64,000 nt of DNA from Bog-756 sp963727075 (GTDB taxonomy: Bacteria; Actinomycetota; Acidimicrobiia; Acidimicrobiales; RAAP-2). Below, in pieces: positions 20,613-30,394 of this stretch. The notes beneath the pieces were generated by a model. The model made no database searches. It was given only the letters and a program-made list of their open reading frames with translations, and was not told the DNA's origin. The stretch is from positions 248,001-312,000 of the forward strand of contig CAVSET010000001.1 of assembly GCA_963727075.1 (NCBI GenBank), given 5' to 3'. The position numbers were made by a program, and so were the translations under genes. The first letter of the stretch is position 1, and the number at the start of each line of letters is the position of its first letter.

Positions 20613-21554
20613 GTGCTGGCCAACCGGGTGACCGAGCTGCTCGGGATCGAGGTCCCCATCGTCCAGGCCCCGATGGGTTGGATCGCACGGTCGGCGCTGG
20701 CATCGGCGGTGTCCAACGCGGGCGCGATGGGCATCATCGAGACCTCATCGGGTGAGCTCGACGCCGTCCGCCGAGAGATCGCCATGATGAAGGACCTGAC
20801 CGACAAGCCGTTCGGGGTCAACATCGCCCAGGCGTTCGTGTCGGATCCCGCCGTCATCGTGGACTTCGTCATCTCCCAGGGGGTGACGTTCGTGACGACC
20901 TCGGCCGGCAGCCCGACCCGCTACACCGCCGCCTTGAAGGACGGGGGGCTCACCGTGTTCCACGTCGTTCCCACGGTGCGGGCGGCGGAGAAGGCGGTCC
21001 GCGCCGGCGTGGACGGGCTCATCGTCGAGGGAGGCGAGGGCGGTGGCTTCAAGAACCCGCGACCGGTGTCGACGATGGTGCTTCTTCCATCGGTGACCGC
21101 GGCGTTCGACCTCCCAGTGATCGCGGCCGGCGGGTTCCTCGACGGGCGCACCATGGCCGCCGCCCTGGCCCTGGGCGCCGAGGGGGTCCAGATGGGAACG
21201 GCGATGGTCTCCTCGGCCGAGTCGCCCGTCCACCCCAACTGGAAGCAGGCCATCATCGACGCCGACGAGACCGGCACGGTGTTCTTGAACAGCCACACCT
21301 CACCGGGGCTCCGGGCTCTCCGGACCGCCCACACCGAGAGCCTCGAATTCGACCACGAGCGCAACGCCATGTCCGCCTTCGGCAGCGTCCAGGACGTCTA
21401 CTTCGGCGGTGACCTCGATGCAGGGATCGCCCTCGGCGGTCAGGTGGCCGGCCGCATCGCCGCCAGCCGGCCGGTCGCCGAGATCATCGCCAGCTGCGCG
21501 GCCCAGTGCGAAGAGGTCCTCGGAGACCTGGCCCGTCGGTACGTGGACCGCTGA
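20613..21554 (+). CDS. Nitronate monooxygenase family flavoprotein
   Basis: 313 residues, TIM-barrel of the 2-nitropropane dioxygenase/NMO family: LGIEVPIVQAPMGWIA at the start, FVTTSAGSPTRYTAALKDGG, DGLIVEGGEGGGFKNP, VIAAGGFLDGRTMAAALALG (FMN phosphate site) and GVQMGTAMVSS. Classical enzymes have EAGGH at the FMN/substrate edge; here the motif reads EGGGF, so the active-site His is missing and the substrate may not be a nitronate. A FabK-like reductase is an alternative. Start at GTG 20613 (MLANRVTELLGIEVP). Confidence 0.85.
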   Translation: MLANRVTELLGIEVPIVQAPMGWIARSALASAVSNAGAMGIIETSSGELDAVRREIAMMKDLTDKPFGVNIAQAFVSDPAVIVDFVISQGVTFVTTSAGSPTRYTAALKDGGLTVFHVVPTVRAAEKAVRAGVDGLIVEGGEGGGFKNPRPVSTMVLLPSVTAAFDLPVIAAGGFLDGRTMAAALALGAEGVQMGTAMVSSAESPVHPNWKQAIIDADETGTVFLNSHTSPGLRALRTAHTESLEFDHERNAMSAFGSVQDVYFGGDLDAGIALGGQVAGRIAASRPVAEIIASCAAQCEEVLGDLARRYVDR

Positions 21555-21616
21555 GGATTCGAAGAGGGTGCTGCACGGAAGAGGCCCTCGTACCCGGCGA
21601 TCAGGCACGCTTCCAG

Positions 21617-21913
21617 TCACGGGGTGTCTATCGGTTCGTAGTGATCTACCGTCGGAAACGGGTTGTAGAAGTGATGGAGCAGATGACGCCACTCCTGGTA
21701 CTCCTCGGACCCGCGGAACCCTTCAGTGTGGTCCTCAAGACGATCCCACTCCACCAGCAACAGGTAGCGGGATGGGGATTCGATGCACCGTTCGAGACGG
21801 ACGGACCGGCACCCCGGCATAGACGAAATGATTGGGCGAGCTGAATCGAAGGCCTCCTCAAAGTGCCCTTCCTGCCCAGGAATGACATCAATGACGGCGT
21901 GCTCAAGGATCAT
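21617..21913 (-). CDS. Antibiotic biosynthesis monooxygenase (ABM) domain protein
   Basis: 98 residues with the small dimeric alpha-beta barrel fold: MILEHAVIDVIPGQEGHFEE, a central SSMPGCRSVRLERCIE strand, then RYLLLVEWDRLEDHTEGF and RGSEEYQEWRHLLHHFY. Members are cofactor-free monooxygenases or stress proteins; the role here is not known. Start at ATG 21913 because the family begins with such a strand; longer frames upstream have no resemblance. The base composition around it is less GC-rich than elsewhere. Confidence 0.85.
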   Translation of the reverse strand: MILEHAVIDVIPGQEGHFEEAFDSARPIISSMPGCRSVRLERCIESPSRYLLLVEWDRLEDHTEGFRGSEEYQEWRHLLHHFYNPFPTVDHYEPIDTP

Positions 21914-22082
21914 CGCTCGAACGGAGTGCCTCTCGACCAACGAACGACTGCTTGTGCACTCATGCCCAATGTCCCGCAGTATCCACCGACCGATCGGGTG
22001 GTGTGGTCTAGCGTACATCGCCAGAATCGTCATTGAATGGGACGGAGCATTCGGGCGGTCAATCCAAGAAAGAGGTGGGACC

Positions 22083-22469
22083 ATGGAACAAAAAGGCGAC
22101 GGCTGGCTTGTGTTCTCCGGGATCGTGCTCGGTATCGCTGGGATCATGCGGATCTTCGACGCCATCTGGGCATTCCGCTACCACGGCGTACTCCCTCAGA
22201 ACTTCGAGGATGCAATCTTCGGGCACAGCCTCAAGACGTATGGCTGGGTGTACCTGATCGTTGCCATCATCCTGATCCTTTGCGCATTTGGCGTCGTGGC
22301 GCGATCCCAGGTCAGCCGGTGGATCGGAATCTTTGCTGGAGCGGTGCTGTCGATCAGCGCCATCTGGTGGATGCCCTTCTACCCCGTCTGGTCCCTGGTG
22401 TATATCTTCGTGGGCATCCTGGTCATCTACGGCCTGGCCGTCTACGGGAGCCGAGAACCAGCTGCCTAG
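22083..22469 (+). CDS. DUF7144-type small membrane protein
   Basis: 128 residues, four hydrophobic helices: about 9-30, 54-73, 79-98 and 100-122. MEQKGDGWLVFSGIVLGIAG, KTYGWVYLIVAIILILCAFG and SRWIGIFAGAVLSISAIWW match the small four-helix actinobacterial family often labelled DUF7144. Function unknown. AAAGAGGT lies 6-7 nt before the ATG. A hairpin follows the stop by about 20 nt, so it is probably a single-gene transcript. Confidence 0.8.
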   Translation: MEQKGDGWLVFSGIVLGIAGIMRIFDAIWAFRYHGVLPQNFEDAIFGHSLKTYGWVYLIVAIILILCAFGVVARSQVSRWIGIFAGAVLSISAIWWMPFYPVWSLVYIFVGILVIYGLAVYGSREPAA

Positions 22470-22490
22470 CTGGTCGAGAAGTAGCGCAGA

Positions 22491-22517
22491 CGGCCCCCTG
22501 GTCGAACCGGGGGGCCG
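22491..22517 (+). terminator. Hairpin after the DUF7144 gene
   Basis: CGGCCCCC at 22491-22498 pairs perfectly with GGGGGCCG at 22510-22517, loop of 11 nt; no T run follows, as is common in high-GC actinobacteria. Confidence 0.55.
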
Positions 22518-22555
22518 CTTCGCGGCGAGAGTGCCCACCGGGCGTTGCCTCCTGG

Positions 22556-22833
22556 TCATTGAGTCGGGATGGCCCGTGCGTCCCGGAGTGGGGCACGGTC
22601 CTCGACGGGGCTCGGTTTCATTGGTAGCCCGGAAAGAGTCACCAATGCACCGATCGTCCCAATCCCGAGTAGGCCATAGACCAGCCCGAAGAGGGAGGAC
22701 GCGACGAGGAGCCCGCCAGCAGTCATGGCCAAGAGCCCCGGCACGGTCTTGCGCCCGATGATGCAACGACAAGGTCGGCGGCTCCACAAAGGACCACGAT
22801 TCCGATGGCGAAGAGGGCAATCACCCAAGTCAC
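22556..22833 (-). CDS. Hypothetical small membrane protein, frameshifted
   Basis: From a GTG with GGAG 4 nt upstream the frame reads MTWVIALFAIGIVVLCGAAD, one membrane helix. After a one-base shift near 22755 it continues TVPGLLAMTAGGLLVASSLF and GLVYGLLGIGTIGALVTL, two more hydrophobic segments, to the stop at 22556. About 92 residues in all. No family recognised. The hydrophobic pattern in both halves suggests a real gene. Confidence 0.4.
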
Positions 22834-22982
22834 TCGACTCCGTTCATACAAGCTCAAAGCGGGTGGGTTGCCGGCAAAGGTGCGACCACCGGTCGTGACG
22901 GTGAGCACTCCACGTCGCCACTCTCTGATCCCACCATTGCCACCGATCCTATAGACGGTGGTGCGGTTTCACGGGCGTCCAA

Positions 22983-23099
22983 TCACGCAGCGCATCCGTA
23001 GAACTGGGCATCCCCGGAGGTGAACACGGCACCGTCGGCGCCGACCAGCCAGTAGCCACCTCCGTCAGTAGTTCTGACCATGCCAACAATCGCGGCTGC
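22983..23099 (-). pseudogene. Remnant of a secreted repeat protein (GGYWLVGADG-type repeat)
   Basis: The last 38 codons before the stop read AAAIVGMVRTTDGGGYWLVG ... FTSGDAQFYGCAA. This is one copy of a repeat that occurs many times in large secreted proteins of Acidimicrobiia and relatives. Only one copy is present. Upstream sequence in the same frame has no signal peptide or further repeats, so it is probably the tail of a decayed gene. Confidence 0.5.
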
Positions 23100-23925
23100 C
23101 GGCGCGATCCCGACGGCTTCTCGAGTTCCGTCGGGGACGAGGCGTGACCGTTGCTGGATCGCCGGAACGCACCGCAGTGGTTGTTCGGGCTCGGGAGTTG
23201 CTGGACTTCGCCCGTCCAGGGATACCGACCCAATGAGTTGATCGAGATCATTGAGAGCCTGCCATGAACGACAAGGCCGGTCGATCTCAACCGGTCTACC
23301 GTCGACGAAGAACTCCATCGATTCGCTCCGGATCGCCACGACGGAGCGGATGGACCCAGTTCGAGAGAGCGACTGCCGCCGAACAGCGTTGCCGGTCACA
23401 GATGGCCTCGTGACCGGCAGCGGGAGACCAGACAGCCGAACGGTTCCAAGACCAGGGTGTCTCCGGGCTCGGCTATTTCGAGATCCCAGGCGCCATCGTC
23501 GACGCTCTCCAGACCTGATCCAGTTCCGTGCTGAGGCCATCGAGTGACGTGACGACGTCATGGGGTGCTCGCCTGACGCGGGGGCCAGTTTCCGTGGGCG
23601 CTGGGATGCACGACCCTCTGGGTAGTAGGCCGCCCGTTCCCCCGAGATCCCGGCCTCTGTCATGCGCAGAAGGGCTTCGGCTCCGTAGCGGAGACGGCAC
23701 GTGATGGTGAGCCGGCTCCACTCCGGCCACCCAGTGGGCGCTGAGAGGGCCGGGGTACTCCATTCGTGAAGACCCTGAACAATGTGTGCTGTTCGTTGGG
23801 CAGCTGCGGCGACGATGCTTCGGCACAGATCTGTGGATGGGGCACCGATCTCATTAGCAACTGCTACGTCGTGACGGATGACGGCAACGACGCGTGCCCG
23901 GTGCGCAACTGTGGCACGGTGGGGC
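23100..23925. other. About 825 bp without a supportable intact gene, probably decayed coding sequence
   Basis: Short pieces on the minus strand look protein-like in different frames (for example DVVTSLDGLSTELDQVWRAS near 23540 and DGAWDLEIAEPGDTLVLEPF near 23470), then break. The base composition is less GC-biased than the flanking genes. I see no RNA gene or repeat here. Confidence 0.4.
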
Positions 23926-24855
23926 ATGGCAGCCTACGAGCGCTTCGCCGCCTTCTACGACGAGGTGATGGACGATCCCGCCCCCCGGGCGGCCCGGGTG
24001 ATCGAGGCCATCGACCGCCACCATGCCGGGGTGGCATCACTGCTCGAGTTGGGATGCGGCACGGGCTCGATGCTCGACCAGTTCACCCGGATCGGGTCGG
24101 TGACCGGGCTCGATCGCTCCCCGGAGATGCTCGCCATCGCCGCCGAGAAGGTCCCGAGAGCCGAGCTGGTCGAAGCCGACATGGCGTCGTTCTCCCTCGG
24201 CCGGACCTTCGATGTGGTGGTCTGCGCCTTCGACTCCCTCAACCACGTGCTGACCTTCGACGGTTGGCTGTCCACCTTCGACGCGGTGGTAGCACACCTG
24301 AGCGACGGTGGACTTTTCGTGTTCGACGTCAACACCCTTGGCGAGCTCCGCCGCCTCGGCGAGGAACCGCCCGCGGTCTACGACTTCGATCGCGGCGTGG
24401 CCGTGATCGACGTGACGTTCGCGCACGATGGCGAGGACTCGGGGATGTCGCAGTGGGACATCCGCATCTTCGAGCATCTCAGGGGATGCCAGTACCGACT
24501 GCACCGCGAGCAGATCGGTGAGCTCGGCATCCGACTCTCCACGGTGAGGTCGGCGGTGGAGGCGCGGTTCGACCTCTTCGAAGTCACCGACGAACATGGT
24601 GAGCCGGCGACCGACGACTCGATCAAGGCCCATTTCGTCGTGCGACGCCCATCCGGCGGACACGGCCGGGGGGCGCGCCGAGGCGGACGGGCTAGCCGAG
24701 GATCGGGAACCCGGACGAGGCGACCACCCCGGGTGCGCCCGACGGCCCGGAGTCCTCCTCCACGTCGACGGGTCCCGACGATGACACGACGTAGGTGGCC
24801 AGTCCCCCGACCTGGCTGGCCCCGAGCACGGTCACCCCGTCCGCCGCCACCTTGA
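23926..24855 (+). CDS. Class I SAM-dependent methyltransferase
   Basis: MAAYERFAAFYDEVMDDPAP followed by the SAM-binding motif SLLELGCGTGSMLDQF, the acidic motif TGLDRSPEMLAIA, VEADMASFSLGRTFDVVVCA (motif II) and LSDGGLFVFDVNT. The fold ends at about residue 245 (AHFVVRRP). The open frame then runs on to 24855 opposite the DUF5719 gene as Arg/Pro-rich text. If one base is missing in the G6 run at about 24669, the gene would stop at TAG 24693-24695, which fits better. The methylated substrate is unknown. Confidence 0.8.
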   Translation: MAAYERFAAFYDEVMDDPAPRAARVIEAIDRHHAGVASLLELGCGTGSMLDQFTRIGSVTGLDRSPEMLAIAAEKVPRAELVEADMASFSLGRTFDVVVCAFDSLNHVLTFDGWLSTFDAVVAHLSDGGLFVFDVNTLGELRRLGEEPPAVYDFDRGVAVIDVTFAHDGEDSGMSQWDIRIFEHLRGCQYRLHREQIGELGIRLSTVRSAVEARFDLFEVTDEHGEPATDDSIKAHFVVRRPSGGHGRGARRGGRASRGSGTRTRRPPRVRPTARSPPPRRRVPTMTRRRWPVPRPGWPRARSPRPPPP

Positions 24856-26206
24856 ACGTGGAGAATGGATGATGCTCGCCCAGGCGGGCCACCTCCACCG
24901 TGACGGCCGACGGTCCGGGATTGGCCACCGCCAGGCTGTCCACGGTGGCGCCGGCCGTGCCCGGGGCGTTGGACACGCCCGGTCCGGGCACCAGCCATTG
25001 GTCGGTGGTGGTCACGGTGGCCGGCGACGACCCCCAGACGGGTGACGTCGAGCCTCCGGGGGCGAGCACGGACCGGCCGACGACAACCGGCTGACTGGAG
25101 TCGACCGTCACCGCATAGGGGACCTGATGGGGAAGGCCGGCGGTGGCCGACGCGGTGAACACGGCGATCGATCGGGCCGCCACCACCATGTGCTGCGGCT
25201 CGACCGATCCGGAGGTGAGGCCGAAGGAGATGGTCGCCGCCGCCGGCCCGCTCCCCGGATTGGCCACGTAGAAGCTGACCGTGGATCCCGGCACCGCCGT
25301 CGTCTGGGCGAACCGCCAGGTGGTGGCCGGCGTCGGGGAGCCCAGCCGGAGCGACAGCCCCCCGGTCCCGCCCGGGGACCACTGCTGGAACTCCGTGCTG
25401 ACCAGCGCCCCGGACTGGGCCGTGACCAGCGTGGCGATGTCGTTGGCGTTCTGGACGAAGTCGCCCACGTTCTCGGTCACGATCTGGCCGGGCGGGACGG
25501 TGAGTCCCTGGTAGGCCTGGGGGGTGATCACGCCGACATCGGTCAGGAAGGAGACGTTGACGACCGACTCGGTGGCCGCCGGGTTGAGCAGGGAGAGGGT
25601 GAGGACATTGCCACTGGCGGTCGATCCCCCGGCGAAGGCCCAGTCGGGCGAGGTCCGGGACGCGCACGGGGCCGTGCTCCATCCTCCGGGTCCCGACACC
25701 ACCTGGCTGGCGGAGACGCCGCCGCCGGCGAAGGTGAACACGGAGGCATTGCTGCCGCCGGGTAGACCGTCGGCCGGGTTGACGGCGGCACTCCCGAGCG
25801 GCGGCACCGACAGGGCCCGATGAGTGGTGGGCACCGCGCCGCCCGATCCAACGGGACCCACCGCGGTCATCACACCCGAGACCGTCCGGTCCGTGCTGTT
25901 GGTCAGGTAGACGGTGGTGGCCGCGGCCGTGCCCGTCCCGCCCGCACAGAAGGCGGACGAGGAGTAGGACCCGGCCGGGGCCACCGGTAACGCGTCGGAG
26001 GCGCCGGGCGCGGCCGGGGCCGGCGAGAACGCCACCGCCGTGTCCACCAACGCCACCAGGGCCACCAGGGTGGCCGCGGCGATGATCCCCATCCAGCGTC
26101 CGCGCTCGGGGCGCAGCGCGGCATGGCGGGGCGCCCGGTCGTGCCGGCCGGAGGTCGTCCTGTGGTCGAGCCCCGGAGCGTCGACCGGTTCCTCGGATGT
26201 GGTCAT
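24692..26206 (-). CDS. DUF5719 family secreted or membrane-anchored protein
   Basis: 504 residues. A cytoplasmic Arg-rich start, one membrane helix (about residues 36-55, GIIAAATLVALVALVDTAVA), then an all-beta exterior with repeated ATTVYLTNSTDRTVSGVM-like, NVLTLSLLNPAATESVVNVS and STVSFYVANPGSGPAAATIS stretches. Its ATG overlaps the stop of the giant glycosyltransferase by 4 nt (ATGA). The same pairing is usual in other actinobacteria, so a shared job in exported glycan assembly is inferred; no catalytic motif is visible. Confidence 0.8.
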   Translation of the reverse strand: MTTSEEPVDAPGLDHRTTSGRHDRAPRHAALRPERGRWMGIIAAATLVALVALVDTAVAFSPAPAAPGASDALPVAPAGSYSSSAFCAGGTGTAAATTVYLTNSTDRTVSGVMTAVGPVGSGGAVPTTHRALSVPPLGSAAVNPADGLPGGSNASVFTFAGGGVSASQVVSGPGGWSTAPCASRTSPDWAFAGGSTASGNVLTLSLLNPAATESVVNVSFLTDVGVITPQAYQGLTVPPGQIVTENVGDFVQNANDIATLVTAQSGALVSTEFQQWSPGGTGGLSLRLGSPTPATTWRFAQTTAVPGSTVSFYVANPGSGPAAATISFGLTSGSVEPQHMVVAARSIAVFTASATAGLPHQVPYAVTVDSSQPVVVGRSVLAPGGSTSPVWGSSPATVTTTDQWLVPGPGVSNAPGTAGATVDSLAVANPGPSAVTVEVARLGEHHPFSTFKVAADGVTVLGASQVGGLATYVVSSSGPVDVEEDSGPSGAPGVVASSGFPILG

Positions 26207-29200
26207 GACCGGTGCGGCTCCGCGCCCGACTGTCCCACGACCACGGACTCCCCCGCCGGCGGCCCGGTGGCGACCGGTTGCTCGTCGGCGGAGGTGCCCG
26301 CCGCCGGGGCCCGACGCCGGAGCCGCGTCATCGGCCGCGGACGACCGATCCCGGCGCCGACCAGGAGGGCGATCACCGCCAGCCACCCCACGATCGAGCC
26401 CAGCAGCGACAGCGGCACGATCGGCCCGCCGTCGAAACCGAGGGCTCCCGTTCCCGCCCGTTTCACGCGATACTGCCCGGCCCAGCCGAAGGCGGGCGAA
26501 GACGCCACGGCGGAACCGGAGGCGTCCGTCAGCACCCACCGACCGGCCGGCGCCGAGGCCGAGAGGACGGTGCCGGGGGTGAGGGGGCCCCGGTAGGAGG
26601 ACGAGGCGCGGGGCCCGGGCAGGACGGGCTGCGCCCCGGGCAGGACGCTCGATCCCGCCGGGCTCCCCAGCACCGGCTGCGGACCCGATGCCGGCACGGC
26701 CGCCGACGACCCGGCGCCGACCTCGGCCCGCTGCGGGACCCAGTCGGCGTTCTCGTAGACGGTGATACCGCTCCCCGACAGAGCGGAGCTGAGGTCGAGC
26801 TGGCGGTCCAGGGCCGGAGCCAGATCGGCCGGCACCGGGATACTGCTCCGGCGTCTGCTCACCAGGGATCTCCGGAGCGAGCGACGTCACCAGTACGACG
26901 TAGCGGACGCCGGACGGTGCCAGCAGACGGCCGAGCTGGTCGGTGCGTCCGGCCCGGGCCTGGTCCACCGCGGCTGACAGACCGTCCGCCGGCCCCGGAC
27001 CCGGGGCACTCCACAGCCACCTGGCGTCCGGGCTTCCGCCCTCCGAGGTGGCATAGGCCAGCCCGTCGCCGGCGGCCCAGGCCCCCTGGGTGAGCGCCCG
27101 AGTGTCCCCCAGCCAGAGCACCCGGAAGGCCCCCGACGACGACTTGGCCCGCATCCAGGCCACCGACTGGCTGAAGTCGGTGGCCGGGAGGTCCCAGCGG
27201 CCGGGCAGGGCCGACACCAGGGTCGGGACGGCGCCGAGGACGACCGCCCCGGTGGCGACCACGGTGACCAGCTGCCGCCACCCGAACTCCGCCGCCCGCA
27301 GGTCCTCCTCGAAGGCGACCACGCCGAGACCGATGGCCCCGGCGACGGCCGCCGCCGCCGGGGCGAGGAGGATGTGGGGGTCGACGGCCAGGCTGCCGGT
27401 CCAGCCCCGACCGATGGCCCAGGCGACCAGCCAGCAGAGCAGGGCGACCGACCACAGCCGGCCGGCCCATCGGAACCGCTCGCCGCGGGCCAGGACGAGC
27501 GGTACCACCGCGGCCACGGCGAACCCCCAGGCCAGGGGCGACGCCCCGATGGGCCCGACGGCGAACCGGAGCAACGACCCCCACGAGGAGCCGGCCGACC
27601 CCGGGACCGGGACGCCGAAGACGGCCACCGCCCCCCGGCCGGCCGAGAGGACACCGATGAGCCACGGGAGGCAGATCAGCGCGGCCACCACGGTGGCGCC
27701 CAGGGCCAGGGTCAGGGCCTGGGCGGTTGACCGCCAGTCGCGGTAGATGACCGAGGAGAGCACGAGGGCCAGGGCCACCAGCACCACCACGACGGCCGCG
27801 GCCGGGACGAAGGAGACCAGCACCGCCTCGAGCAGGCCGAGGGCCATCACGCGGCGCGCCGCCTGGTGCCGGTCGCTCCAGTCGGAGACGCGCCGGTGCA
27901 CCGACTGCTTCGTCCCAGGACTTCCGACGGCCGCGACGGTCCCGGGCGCCGAGTCGACGAACGGGGCCGTGCCCGTGGCCCGGAACAGGCGGCCCAGCAC
28001 CCAGGGCGTCCCGGCGTAGGCCACGAGCGCTCCCCAGCGCCCGAGGGCCAGGTCGTTGTAGGCCAGGGCCATGGCCAGGTAGGCCAGCCCGGCCACCAGC
28101 GCCGCCCGTTGCGAGCCGAAGGGCCGGAGCAGGCGCACCATGCCCCAGGCGCCGAGGGGCACACAGGCGAAGATCGAGCACCTTCTCCGTCGCACCCATC
28201 GCGCCGAGCAGGACGGTGCCGGCCAGGCCGGCCAGGGCGAGGGCGGGTGAGGCCGGGGCGGTCGTGCCCACCCCGGAGGGGTGCCAGCCCCCGGCGAACT
28301 GGGCGAGCGTGGAGGACCAGCTGGGGAAGGGCACGAACTGCCCGACCACGGGCAGTCGACCGGTGAGGACGCCTCTGGTTCCGATCAGCACGACCAGTGC
28401 CGCCGCCAGCCAGGCGGTGAGCCTCACCTTCCCGTCGAGCCGGCCGGGATCCGACGGGGGGCCGGTGGTGGTCGTGCCGGCGCGGCCCGTGGTCGGCGGG
28501 ACGGGGCGTCCGAGCTCGGCCGGCTCGGGCCCGTCGGCGCCGTCGAGCGCCATGGCGCCCCCGGCCGCGGCCAGCTCGTCGGCGTGGGCGCCATGGAACC
28601 CGTGCTGGAAGACCCGGCGACCGTAGGTGGCCAGCCGGGCGCTCCCGCCGATCTGGAGGGCGCGGACCTCGCGGTCGCTCAGCCGCCGGTGGCTCTTCAG
28701 CTCCTTGCGCTGCCGCCGGATGGCCGACAGCCGCCCCAGGTTCCATCGCCAGGCGCGGCGCACCGCACGGGCCCGGGCTCGGTTGCCGGCCAGCTCGGCC
28801 ACGATGACCTCGCCGACGGCCAGGACGAACACCTGGGGAACCACCCGGACGAGGTGGAGAGGGCCGTAGCACTTGAGCACGGCGAGGAGCTCATGGCGGC
28901 GCTGCAGCTCCTGGAGCGTCACCGGTCGGGGCCCCGGTTGGTCATCGTCGCCCCCGACCAGCGCCGGGTCGATACCACGTGAACCGGCCGCCAACTCCTC
29001 CAGATGTCGGATCCGGGCGTCGGGGGCGACGATGACCCGCGCTCCGGCCACCTGGGCCCGCCAGCACAGATCGAGGTCCTCCCCCATGGCGACGATGGCG
29101 GGGTCGTACCCGCCGAGCTCCGAGAAGAGGTCGGCCCGGATCAGGGTGGAGCCGCCCGGGGCGACGAACACGTCCCGCACCGCGTCGTGCTGGCCATGGT

Positions 29201-29657
29201 CGATCTCGTGGGGTTGGACCCGGTCCACGACCGACCCGCCCTTGTCCACCGTCATGCCCACATGCACCAGTCGCTCCGGATCGTCCCAGCTGACGACCTT
29301 GGGCGAGACGATGCCGGCATTCGACCGGAACGCCTCTTCCACCATGAGGTGCACGGCGTCGGGGAAGAGGGCCACGTCGTCGTGGCACAGGAGGAAGTAG
29401 TCGGCGCCGTCGACCATCGACCGCACCTCATTGACCGACGAACCGAAGCCACGGTTGCCCTCGAATCGCCTGACGTAGGCCGTGGGCAGGACGGCGGCCA
29501 CCCGGGCGGTGAGGTCCTCCCGGCTGCCGGCATCGAGCACCAGGACCGAGAGCTCGGGATAGTCCTGGACCGCCAGCGAGGCCAGGGCCTCCTCGAACCA
29601 GGAACCCGGGTCGTGGGCGACGAGGACAGCCACAACCGGTGGGGCCAGGGTTGGCAT
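26203..29657 (-). CDS. Giant membrane glycosyltransferase: N-terminal GT2 domain plus polytopic C-terminal half; two frameshifts
   Basis: About 1150 residues. The GT2 domain begins VVAVLVAHDPGSWFEEALAS and has VLVLDAGSREDLTARV, FLLCHDDVALFPDAVH (DXD-like) and VAMGEDLDLCWRAQVAGA. From about residue 395 there are roughly ten membrane helices. A frame change near 28185 joins LLGAMGATEKV to SIFACVPLGAWGMVRLLRP, and another near 26870 joins PSGVRYVVLVTSLAPEIP to the C-terminal part (SGSGITVYENADWVPQRAE, helix PLSLLGSIVGWLAVIALLVG). Such proteins occur beside cofD, whiB and manB genes in actinobacteria and probably transfer a sugar to an exported polymer or lipid carrier. Acceptor and sugar unknown. 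Confidence 0.8.
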
Positions 29658-29667
29658 CAGGGGTCAG

Positions 29668-29673
29668 AGGCTA
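29668..29673 (-). promoter_or_regulatory. TAGCCT -10-like element before the giant glycosyltransferase
   Basis: Minus-strand TAGCCT ends 10 nt before ATG 29657, compatible with a leader of a few bases. Confidence 0.35.
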
Positions 29674-29743
29674 TCGGGCCCGCACCGGCAACTGGAGTCT
29701 TCCCAGCTCACAGGAGACGATCTGCCCGGGATCCGGCGAGTGC

Positions 29744-29772
29744 TTGCAACTGTTTAACACTTCGAATACACT
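29744..29772 (+). promoter_or_regulatory. Sigma-70-type promoter TTGCAA-N17-TACACT
   Basis: TTGCAA at 29744-29749 and TACACT at 29767-29772 with a 17-nt spacer, inside the only clearly AT-rich patch of this region. It would drive the small gene at 29872 with a leader of about 90 nt. The best-matching two-box promoter in the window. Confidence 0.6.
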
Positions 29773-29871
29773 TGCATCCGCCAGCGACGACCAACTCCGT
29801 CGGGCCGGGTGCGACGGCACCGAGCACACGGGCCACGCCCCGGCCGACCGAGCATGCGAAGGAGAACCCAG

Positions 29872-30303
29872 ATGCCAGACATCAAGATGCCCGAGATCAA
29901 GGTCCCCGACATCAACACCGACGTGGCCAAGGCAGCCAAGGACGTCGCCGCCGTGGCCAAGGACGCCACCTATGTGGTCATCGGCGCGGCGGTGCTCGGT
30001 TTCCAACAGGCCCAGGTGCAGCGGCAGGAACTGCTCAAGCGGCTCGGAGACCCGACGAACGGCCTGTCCGACCGGGTGGCCTCGGTCCGCACCGACCTGA
30101 GCGGCGCCCGGCAGAACCTCGACACCACGGTCGACGAGTTCGTCCACCGGGTCGAGGAGATCATCGAGCGGGTCGAGGCCGTCTTCGCCCCGTTCGAGGA
30201 CCGGCTCCCGCCCCAGGCGCGTGACCTGGCCAAGCAGGCCCATGTCCAGGCCCGTGAGGCCCGCAGCCAGCTCCGCACGCTGCTCCCGACGACCGAGGCC
30301 TGA
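29872..30303 (+). CDS. Conserved small helical protein with PDIKMPEIKVPDI N-terminus, function unknown
   Basis: 143 residues. A short Pro-Asp/Glu-Ile repeat (MPDIKMPEIKVPDINTDVAK), an Ala-rich amphipathic helix, a weakly hydrophobic stretch TYVVIGAAVLGFQ, then long charged helices (VDEFVHRVEEIIERVEAVFA) ending QLRTLLPTTEA. GGAG lies 7 nt before the ATG. It has its own strong-looking promoter and a perfect hairpin after the stop, so it is a single-gene unit, probably well expressed. It resembles phasin- or apolipoprotein-like surface-coating helices in layout only; I do not recognise a family. Confidence 0.75.
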   Translation: MPDIKMPEIKVPDINTDVAKAAKDVAAVAKDATYVVIGAAVLGFQQAQVQRQELLKRLGDPTNGLSDRVASVRTDLSGARQNLDTTVDEFVHRVEEIIERVEAVFAPFEDRLPPQARDLAKQAHVQAREARSQLRTLLPTTEA

Positions 30304-30307
30304 TCCC

Positions 30308-30334
30308 TCCGTCGGCCGGCGATCGGCCGACGGA
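30308..30334 (+). terminator. Terminator hairpin after the small helical protein gene
   Basis: TCCGTCGGCC (30308-30317) pairs perfectly with GGCCGACGGA (30325-30334), 7-nt loop, starting 4 nt after the stop codon. Confidence 0.7.
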
Positions 30335-30351
30335 GACGTCAGCCCAACTGA

Positions 30352-30379
30352 GGAACGGCCCGCTCCGGTGGGCCGTTCC
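30352..30379. terminator. Second hairpin between convergent genes
   Basis: GGAACGGCCC (30352-30361) and GGGCCGTTCC (30370-30379), 8-nt loop. It lies just past the stop of the minus-strand epimerase gene, so can serve both directions. Confidence 0.65.
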
Positions 30380-30394
30380 TCGCGCCCGCCGGCG

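Noticed and set aside
19552..20631. A two-domain DinB-DinB fusion
   Set aside because: The continuous frame exists, but a GTG start with GTGA overlap and typical family N-termini support two adjacent genes with indels.
24692..28195. A single 1167-residue protein joining glycosyltransferase membrane helices to DUF5719
   Set aside because: The join passes through about 200 Arg/Gly/Pro-rich residues; the true C-terminus of the transferase lies in another frame and DUF5719 has its own ATG overlapping that stop (ATGA).
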